From Pleurotus ostreatus/Saccharomyces cerevisiae fusant (Eukaryota; Opisthokonta): 17,031 nt of DNA. Positions 9,585 through 17,031 of this stretch are shown here, piece by piece (positions within the stretch are counted from its first letter, which is position 1; the number at the start of each line of letters is the position of its first letter). The notes under the pieces are model-generated. The model did no database searches and was not told the origin of the DNA. It was given only the letters and a program-made list of their open reading frames with translations. Location of the stretch: assembly GCA_024196135.1 (NCBI GenBank), contig JAMQCK010000723.1, forward strand, positions 1-17,031. The letters run 5' to 3'. The translations under genes were made by a program, and so were the position numbers.

Positions 9585-9995
9585 GAGCAGACGGAATCGA
9601 CGCTACCGAAGTCGAGGGCCGCGGGCGGAAGTCGTGATAATGGTCGAAGGAGAGAGAATAGGAAATCCGGGTGCTGGACCGGAGGAATGATCGGCGAGAA
9701 CGTGGCGGTCACGGGGAGGATTAGCGCACCACACCCCGTGGCCACACTGAATTGTTGCCTTTTTGAGAGAACAATGTAAGGTGGACGTCGAGGGTAGTGC
9801 GGGTATTGCCGGGCGGCGGACTCACGCCCCTAGAGTCGCGAACGTTCAAATCAGGGCACTCTCATCTTTCAACTTGCACGATTGAACCCTCAACGCAATC
9901 GCAAAGACCGGCGTGTTCGACACAGGGAGCGCGCATATATATCTTCATACACAACGATCAACGCATACTCATCACAAAGCTAACGGGACATACAT
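9585..9995. other. Spacer between UTP23 stop and FunK1 start; likely FunK1 promoter
   Basis: About 410 bp between two minus-strand genes. A TATA-like run (CATATATATC on the plus strand) lies at 9933-9942, about 350 nt upstream of the kinase ATG; it could instead belong to UTP23 3'-end signals. No gene is seen. Confidence 0.4.
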
Positions 9996-11027
9996 TCACG
10001 CTGCCTCCACTGCTTCACCCTCGCCTCCGCCAGTCGTCGCCTCTGCGCCGCCAGTCTTCCGCTTTCTCTTGCGCTTGCGACCTGATGACTGATCTGCCTC
10101 TCCGTCGCCGCCCGTGATGATGTCGACCTTCGCCTGTCCACCCTCTGCATGGCCGTCATCCTCCTGAGTACGTTTGCGCTTTTCGCCCGCCTTCGCGCCT
10201 TCCTCAGGCTTCTTCCCTTTCGACGCTGCGTCCGTGCCCTTCTGTTTCTTCTTGACGCTAAGCGGATTCGGACCCTTCGGACCCTTATGTTTCTTCTTTG
10301 GCGGCTCTTCCTTTGAGGTGGACGGCTTGCTCGCCAAAGACGCATCTTGTGCGGAAGGCTTCAGCGAAGTGGCGACGAGCTGTGCATTAAATGAGCATCC
10401 ATGAAGGAGTACTGCGGGACAACGGGTACGCACGAGTTCTTTTTGTCGTAGTGTGGCATCGCTTGGTGGCTCGAGGATCATGACAGCGCGGTTGATGTGG
10501 ACAAGGGGTACAGCGGGAATGGCGCGCAGCTTCACTCGCAGGGGCTGGGACTGAGTAGCGACTGCATATCGGTGCTTATTTGTGGGTCCTTAAGAGGTGC
10601 ATGAGCAATGGGTCACAGGATGCATGAAGATGTCTTCGTACCAATGACCGCTGCAAGACATTCATCCGTCGCGATAGCTTCGCGATGGTTGCACTTTCTC
10701 CTCTCGAATGTCTTCGCCAGATCGACCGCCGGCTGCACAGCCTTCCCCTCCAAGTATAGTGAGTGTATACAGCACTGCGTTATCACTGGCAATTCCCCCA
10801 TACCTGTCAGCACTCCCGTCAAACCCTCTGACAGACGATCACCACTCACTCGGCTTCACATCCCCCTGCAGCACCGTCTCCAGCTGCTTGTGCAGTTCCA
10901 TCTTATTCTCGATCGCGGCCTTGCACATGTCGGCATCCACGAGTATCTGGTACGGCTGCCTGAAGCCGAAGTTGATGTGGTACAGGCTCATGAGCTTGCG
11001 GTAGCTCTTGGCGCGCTTTTGACGCAT
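9996..11027 (-). CDS. UTP23: UTP23, small-subunit processome PIN-like protein
   Basis: Exons (minus strand): 11027-10850, 10803-10642, 10588-10434, 10379-9996, giving 292 aa. UTP23 is a nucleolar 18S rRNA processing factor of the Fcf1/Utp23 PIN-like family, acting with snR30/U17 in early SSU processome assembly. The start MRQKRAKSYRKLMSLYHINF is diagnostic. It is followed by QPYQILVDADMC, TQCCIHSLY, AKTFERRKCNHRE, the YAVATQSQPLR strand and IPAVPLVHINRAVMILEPPS. Cys70/71, Cys97, His99 and Cys108 fit the CCHC zinc site of the family. The tail has the conserved KGPNPLSVKKK (202-210 region) and basic KRKRKRK runs, typical of nucleolar proteins. The 54-nt intron 10380-10433 is stop-free and frame-preserving. 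The gene is divergent from EMC7 with a 197-bp shared upstream region. Confidence 0.95.
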
Positions 11028-11224
11028 TTTGGCCGAGTGAGAAGAGGGCGAGAAAGACGTAATTGTCGGGTGTTCAGGTCGACGAGGAAGGGTAGTATGC
11101 CAGGATGCGAAAGAAGAGGGGAGAATGAGGGGAAGTGAGAACTTGCTCAAGACGGAACGAAAACGACACGATCAGCGGGCCGGGCGCGCCGAACGCACCA
11201 TAGCCACCCTTGCGTCCCTCCACC
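11028..11224. promoter_or_regulatory. Shared divergent promoter of UTP23 and EMC7
   Basis: Only 197 bp separate the two ATGs, so both promoters and 5' UTRs must lie here. The region is purine-rich on the plus strand and holds a GC-rich core near 11180-11195; I see no TATA box. The EMC7 ATG has a CACC context. Confidence 0.7.
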
Positions 11225-12242
11225 ATGAAGCTGAGCGCGTTCGTGGCTGCTGCCTTCGCGGGCGCCGCCCTCGCCGCGGATATTACAGGCGGGATTATGT
11301 GGAATAATGTCTGTCAGGGTGAGTGGGAGTAAAGGAAGTGGAATAGAGGGAGGGATTGACGCGCAAGGCAGACATCAAGCAGCTCGGGCAGGCGAAGGTC
11401 CTGCTCGATAATGCGGCGTATTCAGCGAATGTGCTGAGGAGTGGGAAGTTCTCGATGTGCGTATGTTGGAGACAGCCCGAGAAGGAAGTGTTGACCGGAC
11501 CACAGCCCGGACGTTCCTGCTGGCACGTACCTGCTGAGTGTACGCGCGCACGACTACATGTTCGATACCGTGCGTCCCCTTCCCAATTGCTCGCATGCAT
11601 CGCAATCCTGATACGCCGCCGATAGCTCCGCGTCGATGTTTCCGAACCCGACGAGAATGGCACCTCCCCCGACCCCATTGTCCGTCCTTACGTGCCGGGC
11701 ACGCCTCTCGACCCTCCTACTCAAGTCACGCTCCCTTACCCCATAGTTCTTACTGCAAGGTACGCTTTCCCCTCAACAAGCTATAAGTCTCAGAGCTCAC
11801 GTCGGTCCAGGGGGAAGTACAACTACTACACCGCACCTACTTCTTTCAACGCCCTCGGCATGTTGCAGAACCCAATGATGCTCATCATGGGCGCGGGCTT
11901 CCTCATGGTGATCGCTATGCCCTATTTGATGGTACGCCCTCCTTCTCCTGCATCTCGAATGATTCGACTGACTCCCTATGCAGAAGAGCGTCGACCCAGA
12001 GGCTCTGCAAGAAATCAACGCCAACCAGGCAAAACTTGGCGATATACAGAGCGCGTTCGCGAGCGGGGACTTTAAGTCGGGGTGCGTGTTTACAGTCCTC
12101 CTGCAAAATATTCATGTATAACTTTGCTAACGCTTCACGCAGCTTTTCTGCTCTCATGAACCAGGGCGAAACCGAGGCTGCGCCTGCTCAGGCTGCCTCT
12201 CCCGCGCGCGGTAACGCTGGCAAGAAGGGCAAGCGGAGGTAG
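11225..12242 (+). CDS. EMC7: EMC7, ER membrane protein complex subunit 7
   Basis: Exons: 11225-11318, 11372-11456, 11506-11569, 11626-11759, 11811-11931, 11984-12081, 12143-12242, giving 231 aa. EMC7 is a lumenal beta-sandwich subunit of the ER membrane complex, which inserts tail-anchored and multipass proteins. A signal peptide (MKLSAFVAAAFAGAALA) precedes the beta-sandwich, which contains GQAKVLLDN, IPDVPAGTYLLSVRAHDY and VRPYVPGTPLDPP. Next come SFNALGMLQNPMMLIM, a membrane span to about residue 166 ending MPYLM, and a cytosolic tail with FASGDFKSGFSALM and a Lys/Arg-rich end (KKGKRR). The LQNPMMLIM...AMPYLM block is the family hallmark. All introns are 49-61 nt and every junction restores the conserved frame. 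It is convergent with the next gene, 114 bp between stops. Confidence 0.95.
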
Positions 12243-12356
12243 CCCTGTATCCCATGTATACTATGTATACACATTAATAGAGGAACGATGGGTGGATATT
12301 GATACAACAAGCAGTATGGTGAGTGTAGTGGCTGAGGAAGAGCAAGCCTGGCGTTG

Positions 12357-13129
12357 TCATATGGATGGATAGTCAAGCACTCGCTGGAGGGCAGCGTTCC
12401 TGAGTAGAAGGGAATGCGATGAGCAAGACTTCTCGCTCAAATGATCTACGCACCTTTGCTTGAACGTGGCTACGAGCGCCTCGGCGCTGGTATCCGCTGG
12501 TGGCGCGCATCTGCGTGCGTCCTCAGCGTCTGCACCCACGGCTAGAAACAGTTTGCGCACCCTGCCCCTTCCGTTGTTTCCACCACATACATCCGATGAC
12601 TCTGCACGTCTTCTACGCGCACGCCTGTCACCGCCAATGAAGGCGACAGCGACTGAGCAGTGACCTTCTCCCCCATCACCAGATCGTCCGGCTTGATGGT
12701 CGATTCCGAGTGTGCTATCCGTGCGCTGGGAGTACTCGCAGAGGGACTAACAAGTGGCGTCGCGCTCGACGCGGTAGTCGCGCCCGATGTCGATCCGGCA
12801 GTCGTAGCGCCCGACGTAGAGCCTGCCGTCGCGCCAGATGACGACGCGGTCGCGGTCCCCGTCACCTCTGTCAGCGCCCAATTCAACAGCACGACATGCT
12901 CCCCAGGGCTTTCTGGTAACAGTGCTAGTGCTGGGTCATCCGCGTAGTGGTATGTGATCGGTGCGTGCGCGAGGACGCCAGAGTGCGAGAGGAGGATGTA
13001 GTATGGGGGTGTGGGTGCGGAATGTGTAGAAGCGGAGGCAGCAGGAGGAGAAGTAGGTGCTGGCGGTCGCGCGCCATCGAGAGAGCGACGCGGGGAGCCG
13101 ATTGAGGGACGTCGGGCGTCGGCTGCCAT
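12357..13129 (-). CDS. Unrecognised 222-aa protein with Ala/Ser/Thr-rich repeat
   Basis: Exons (minus strand): 13129-12561, 12510-12454, 12399-12357. The start is the ATG at 13129 (ACCATC context). The N-terminal 40 residues are Pro/Ser/Ala-rich. They are followed by PPYYILLSHSGVLAHAPITY and HYADDPALALLPESPGEHVV, which looks like a small conserved beta-rich unit. Residues about 95-125 hold a nine-residue repeat (AGSTSGATT twice plus partial copies). After this come a more ordered stretch (VEDVQSHRMYVVETTEG) and a C-terminal helix (SAEALVATFKQRNAALQRVL) ending DYPSI. The last two exons are short; without splicing the frame would end a few residues past the first donor. I do not recognise the family. 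It starts 178 bp beyond the tRNA-Pro gene. Confidence 0.72.
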
Positions 13130-13273
13130 GATGGTGGCGCGCAACAAGAGGTGGGGACCGGTCCGGTGTCCGAGTAGGACTTGATGCAGTGATTGATGGG
13201 ACTCCGGCCATAAGATTGCCTCAAATGTACATCGACTCTCCCTTCTTCGCTACGGTTTTGATGGCCAACGGAC

Positions 13274-13288
13274 AAAAAACCGGAAAAA
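13274..13288 (-). terminator. Pol III terminator of tRNA-Pro
   Basis: On the minus strand, T5 at 13288-13284 and T6 at 13279-13274 follow the tRNA 3' end by about 20 nt, matching the oligo-T stop used by RNA polymerase III. Confidence 0.8.
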
Positions 13289-13307
13289 CTTGTGGGACCT
13301 AAAGGTA

Positions 13308-13392
13308 GGGCCTGACCGGGAATTGAACCCGGGACCTCCTCGAAACGATGCCAACACCCTAACAAGGAATCATACTACTAGACCATCAGGCC
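13308..13392 (-). tRNA. tRNA-Pro(AGG) with a 13-nt intron
   Basis: The 85-nt gene folds into a full cloverleaf: acceptor GGCCTGA/TCAGGCC, D arm GTC-TAGTAGTAT-GAT, anticodon stem CCTTG/CGAGG (one G-U pair), loop TTAGGG|T with anticodon AGG at 13360-13358, a five-base variable loop and T arm CCGGG-TTCAATT-CCCGG. The discriminator base is C, as is normal for eukaryotic tRNA-Pro. The intron TGTTGGCATCGTT (13356-13344) lies one base 3' of the anticodon, the canonical site for tRNA splicing endonuclease. The mature part is 72 nt and the CCA is not encoded. A-box and B-box (GGTTCAATTCC) promoters are intact. Confidence 0.95.
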
Positions 13393-13522
13393 GATGGGAT
13401 GGCGTTCGGTGGTGTCGCTCTTACACGCCGCACACAGAAACCAGCATACAGACATTATCTGCGTGGAGTCGAAGAACGAGACACAAAGCATACATTTAGA
13501 ACTCCCCAAGAACCCTTCGATT

Positions 13523-14618
13523 CTATCGACGCGCAAGCCTCGGATCCCTCGTAACGTTGGAAGATGCTGCATACTCGTCCTGTATCTTCGCTGCCGCGAT
13601 AACCGCTGCAAAAGCTGGCTGTAGCACGTCGTCAACTCATCGTCCCATCGTTCCAATCGCTTGGTATTCACATTGGTTTGCATAACGCCCAGCATTTTCT
13701 CCGCCGCGTCCTTGTCCCACATGTGCTGCTGGATCATCCGCATCCTGCGCAAAGGATATGTCTCTGTCAAGTATTCCCGCACCAGCTTCTGCACGGCGGG
13801 CGACTTCGCATGATAGTCGTCGATGCTTGTCGGGAAGGCCTTCTCCTTCATTAGGCGCTGTCGCTCGAGTTCGTTCCGTCTCCGCTGCTCATCCGCTACG
13901 CGCGCCTCCTCTTTACGGATGCGGGCTTCCTCGAGGTCTTTGACCTCGCGCTGAAGAGGTATCATGGACTTCAAGTATGCCCATCGGTGTTGCGCAACGA
14001 CGCTGTTGAACGAGCGGACCGTAGGGTTCACCCGCGGCAAGCGGCTATGCGCATACAGTCGGCCAGTTTCCTGCATGAATCGAACAACCCAGTAAGCAAA
14101 AGCAAAGTTCGGGTGCAAGTGACAAGCTCACCTTCGTTACATGCGGACTGTACTCGTCTTTGCAGCGGCGCATGTCTTCCATCTCATCCCTATACACCGT
14201 CGCGTGCCACTCATACAGACTCCGCATATCGCGCGCATGCTGCTTCTTGCGCTTCTGGATCGTCTCCATGACCGCACCCAACCTCGCGGAAACCTCCTCC
14301 AGCGAAGCCTGTTGTATAGGCTTATCCAGCCGCCGGTATTTCTGCGCGGCTGCTTTCAGGGCATCCAGGCTAACATCGACTTGCGTTATGAGCCACTGAT
14401 CGGTTGTAGCATGCAAAGCTGCATTACCTAGCAGGCAACGCCCTATTTTTCCTACTCAGAATAAACATCGCACTCTCGTGCGCGGTCCGCTCGTCGTGTT
14501 TGTCCTTGTACTCGCCCAGCCGGGAGAAGCCATTTCGGTGGGGTTTTCCCCGAAAGGACGTGCCTTTCGGCTCGTAGACGAGTGAGTAATCGTATCGCGG
14601 GCCGCCGGGTGTCGCCAT
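13523..14618 (-). CDS. Unrecognised 311-aa coiled-coil protein
   Basis: Exons (minus strand): 14618-14474, 14427-14132, 14070-13672, 13618-13523. Start MATPGGPRYDYSLVYEPKG. The middle is helical and highly charged; residues about 170-215 form a likely coiled coil (LEEARIRKEEARVADEQRR). Later come FPTSIDDYHAKSPAVQKLV and MRMIQQHMWDKDAAEKMLGV. I see no signal peptide, membrane span or catalytic motif. Exon 4 was chosen because a GTGAAT donor and CAG acceptor give a standard 53-nt intron and a protein-like end (IAAAKIQDEYAAS...DPRLARR). The unspliced frame runs into the tRNA gene with Cys/Phe-rich, non-protein-like sequence. The first intron could end at 14428 (46 nt, used) or nine bases further on. 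The family is not recognised. Confidence 0.72.
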
Positions 14619-15309
14619 AGAGTAGAGAGGGTGCAATAATTGAATCTAAACCGAGAGGGAGGCACAAGATGATAGGCAAGAGCAAGGTTCGGTGCGCCGG
14701 CCCGGGGCTATTGTTGCACCCAAAACGAACATGAACTTGTGGGTCCACCGCATCCTGTCAGTTGCGAGTGAGGCCCGCGCCACCATTCAGTACGGTCATC
14801 TAAGTTCAGCAGGATAGCCTATGTTCAGGCAGAACCTCTGAACCTCGGACCAACGCTGCATGTGCAAGACAACATTGCATAAATATGTACGATAGTCTAC
14901 TAAATCCCTAGAAGATCAGCAGCGGTAGCGAGATCGATAGCTACGGTGGTTGCATGTATATACAAGACACAAAACGACAGCTGGATGAGGACAGAAGGAG
15001 TGCTGACAAGTAAGTTAGGGATCGTGGGTGCATGGGTGTTGCAACAAGAGCCAGCTGGTCGCAAGTGTCTAGGGTGTGAATGCGAGAGGACGAGGAAGGT
15101 GGAATGGAGACGGTCGAGATATACACGAGGGGATGGAGGTACAAGTTGTACAACAAATGGGAAACCACGTCTATGGCCAGGTCCGTCGGAGGAGAGGTAA
15201 GGTAACTATGAGGCAAAATGGTGTCAATAGAAGGGATGGATGATACGATACACAAACCGCATGGAACGAAGGACCCCCAGCCACAAGCCCAACGCAGCAG
15301 CCCACAAGC
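14619..15309. other. Intergenic region with no gene seen
   Basis: About 690 bp between two minus-strand genes, holding the 3' end of the right-hand gene and the promoter of the coiled-coil gene. On the minus strand the last 60 nt before the ATG are pyrimidine-rich. The small open frames here (both strands) have no recognisable content. I find no tRNA fold or repeat. Confidence 0.55.
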
Positions 15310-17031
15310 TCAAGCCAGCCAGAACATCATCTTCCTCCGTAGGCGCGTGCTCCCGGAGCGCTGCACCGTCGCGCCGCCTCCTGCCGCGCCGACCCGGCTC
15401 TCCCCCCGCTTCGCCTGCCCCCAGCTATCCGGCCGCTTCTTCGTCGCGGCGTCCCAGTCCGGCGCGCGCTTCTTGCTGTCCGCGTGCTTGCGCGCGATCT
15501 TCAGGCTGTCCGCGCGCTTCCGGCCCTTCCCGCTGTGCACGCGCTGCTTCTTGTCCGCGCGCTGCGCCTCCGCGACGTCGAGCCCGTGCGCGGAGCCGAG
15601 GCTCTGCCCGCGCTTCAGGCTCTTGCCGTGCTTGAGGCTCGGGCGCTTCGCGACGCGCGGGTGGTGGTCGCTGATGGTCGAGCGGCGGAGGATCTTGTCG
15701 CCGACCTTGGAGATCTTGCGCTTTTTGCTGAGGATGTCGTCGGGGGAGGCGGAGCGGATGGGCGAGGGCGGGTTGGCGGAGGGGAAGGGGACGGGAGTGG
15801 CGGAGGTCGATAAGGGTGGTGTTGACTTCTGGGAGCGTGATGTTGTCCGCTTGGATTTTGCGGCAACTGGCGCGTTGGCGGAGACTTCGCTGAGCGGTGG
15901 TCGTGCCGATGCGCGGCGGCGTAGCATGTTCGCGAGCGCAGCTGGTCGTGCTACTGGATCGCAATCGTACTGCCGCACGCCGTCCTTGGTGTACACGTAG
16001 ATCATCCCGTCTTGATAATGCTGGTGATGGGCATTTTCGGAGTCGACGCCTGCCACCGAGATATCTCCCAAGTTCTCGATAACGGCCTTGGGACGCAGCT
16101 TGTACTTCTGCGCGTATCGGCGGAGGAAACCTGCGCTGACGGGCACGTCGTCTTCATCGTCGCTCTCCGGTCGGTCGAGCAGTCCTGCGAGGACGATGTC
16201 TGCCACGTTAAGTTCAGCGCCTGGTGGTGAGTATCCAAGAAGGCCGCCAGAGACAAGGTACGACATGACAGGGCATCGCCGATCGGACAGGGAGTGCAGG
16301 AACTGCGAGACGCTCTGTACGATGGGGGACGGGCGATTTGCGGCGCAGCCGGGATGGATAACGTGGATAATGTGTGCTGCAGGGGTCGGTGGGGCGAATA
16401 CGTGGGGATCGATAATGGGGCCAGCCGAGCCGGATCTGAAGATCGTACGACGTCGAACTGGCGGCGAGGGTGGTGCGCTGGAGTGGTGGGCTGCCGGCAC
16501 GCCTCCGGGTTCGGCTAGTATGGTGGTAAGGTGGCGCGGGCTATGCCTGCCCTTGTCGTCAGGTGGGCGATGTGCGGCGGCGGGAGAGTTTAGGAAAGGC
16601 TGCGAAACGTTCGTGATCACGGTTACTTGCTTGAGCACAAGCTTCTCCGCGAGCGCGGGCGACAGGTAGTTGACAACGACGTCGAAAGAGCGGCCACATG
16701 CTGCCTCCTTGAACGCCTTGGCCTTCGTGCGCGGGATCGAGGTTCTGTCACTCAGGGCGGTGAGGAGGGAGTGCCGGCGCGCTGGGGCCGCGGATACAGA
16801 GTGTGGCGCCTGACCATGGTATAGAGATGAGGCCGGGCTGTCCGCGTGCTCTTCGAGTACCGAAAACTCGCCGTCCTCGTCCGCGCTAAGGACAGCATAT
16901 CGCCGCATACCGGCCGGTATGCAGTCCGGTTGTGCGCGCCATTGGCGGGCGATCGTCTCGGCGTGCTCGAGGACGCTGACGAGGCAGAGCTCGCCCGCGT
17001 CCTCCGAGGAGAGGGCGCGCCCGAGGCGCAG
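15310..17031 (-). CDS. Large basic, low-complexity protein, 5' partial
   Basis: A single frame runs from the right edge to the stop at 15310-15312 (573 residues seen) with no intron needed. The ATG at 16908 is probably internal, because the frame upstream reads as protein to the edge (LCLVSVLEHAETIARQW). An N-terminal ordered part includes CGRSFDVVVNYLSPALAEKL and VTVITNVSQPFL. A Pro/Ser-rich linker follows, then a second ordered part (AHIIHVIHPGC, SQFLHSLSDRRCPVMSYLVS, an acidic DDEDD, and a YVYTKDG strand). The last about 200 residues are very basic and Ser-rich, with KKRK-type nuclear signals and loosely repeated KRxDS/KHADS units. The family is not recognised; a nuclear location is inferred. 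Confidence 0.72.
   Translation of the reverse strand: MRLGRALSSEDAGELCLVSVLEHAETIARQWRAQPDCIPAGMRRYAVLSADEDGEFSVLEEHADSPASSLYHGQAPHSVSAAPARRHSLLTALSDRTSIPRTKAKAFKEAACGRSFDVVVNYLSPALAEKLVLKQVTVITNVSQPFLNSPAAAHRPPDDKGRHSPRHLTTILAEPGGVPAAHHSSAPPSPPVRRRTIFRSGSAGPIIDPHVFAPPTPAAHIIHVIHPGCAANRPSPIVQSVSQFLHSLSDRRCPVMSYLVSGGLLGYSPPGAELNVADIVLAGLLDRPESDDEDDVPVSAGFLRRYAQKYKLRPKAVIENLGDISVAGVDSENAHHQHYQDGMIYVYTKDGVRQYDCDPVARPAALANMLRRRASARPPLSEVSANAPVAAKSKRTTSRSQKSTPPLSTSATPVPFPSANPPSPIRSASPDDILSKKRKISKVGDKILRRSTISDHHPRVAKRPSLKHGKSLKRGQSLGSAHGLDVAEAQRADKKQRVHSGKGRKRADSLKIARKHADSKKRAPDWDAATKKRPDSWGQAKRGESRVGAAGGGATVQRSGSTRLRRKMMFWLA

Noticed and set aside
13378..13522. Extension of the coiled-coil protein to the stop at 13378
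   Set aside because: The added sequence is Cys/Phe/Trp-rich, overlaps the tRNA gene, and a standard intron gives a better C-terminus.
15218..16000. Plus-strand 260-codon frame and other frames in the same region
   Set aside because: These are shadows of the GC-rich basic tail of the minus-strand gene; no protein-like composition or splice support.
1..17031. Transposon, CRISPR array or biosynthetic cluster
   Set aside because: No terminal repeats, transposase, reverse transcriptase, spacer array or set of secondary-metabolism genes was found.

Overview
The window is nuclear DNA from a filamentous basidiomycete, most likely an Agaricomycete. The evidence is GC-rich coding sequence, many 46-61 nt GT-AG introns, a FunK1-type kinase, an F-box/LRR-like gene end, an intron-bearing tRNA-Pro, and eukaryotic housekeeping genes (UTP23, EMC7). 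Exon models were built by hand from splice sites and reading-frame continuity. For the seven spliced models with both ends in the window, the total coding length is a multiple of three.

Layout, left to right. (1) 1-497 (+) is the 3' end of an LRR-like, possibly F-box, gene. (2) 948-4554 (-) is a 7-exon, 1099-residue fusion of a cytosolic-type aspartyl-tRNA synthetase with a C-terminal DUF2156 aminoacyl-tRNA transferase domain. This is the architecture of ErdS, ergosteryl-3-beta-O-L-aspartate synthase. (3) 4907-5933 (-) is a secreted CAP/PR-1-like (Pry-type) protein with a tandem-repeat stalk. (4) 7070-9584 (-) is a FunK1 fungal kinase whose ATP-anchoring lysine appears to be cysteine. (5) 9996-11027 (-) is UTP23. 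(6) 11225-12242 (+) is EMC7, divergent from UTP23. (7) 12357-13129 (-) is an unrecognised 222-aa protein. (8) 13308-13392 (-) is tRNA-Pro(AGG) with a 13-nt intron. (9) 13523-14618 (-) is an unrecognised 311-aa coiled-coil protein. (10) 15310 to the right edge (-) is the 3' part of a large, basic, low-complexity protein.

The most interesting part is 0.9-6.1 kb. The erdS-like gene predicts tRNA-dependent aspartylation of ergosterol. One 51-nt intron lies exactly where a free-standing AspRS would end. Its last three bases are an in-frame TAG, and the next exon has an ATG as its second codon. Retaining the intron would therefore give a free-standing AspRS, and splicing gives the fusion. The gene directly upstream on the same strand encodes a CAP protein, a family with sterol-binding and sterol-export members (yeast Pry1). 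This suggests, without proving it, a link between making and exporting modified sterol. The other genes look like ordinary neighbours.
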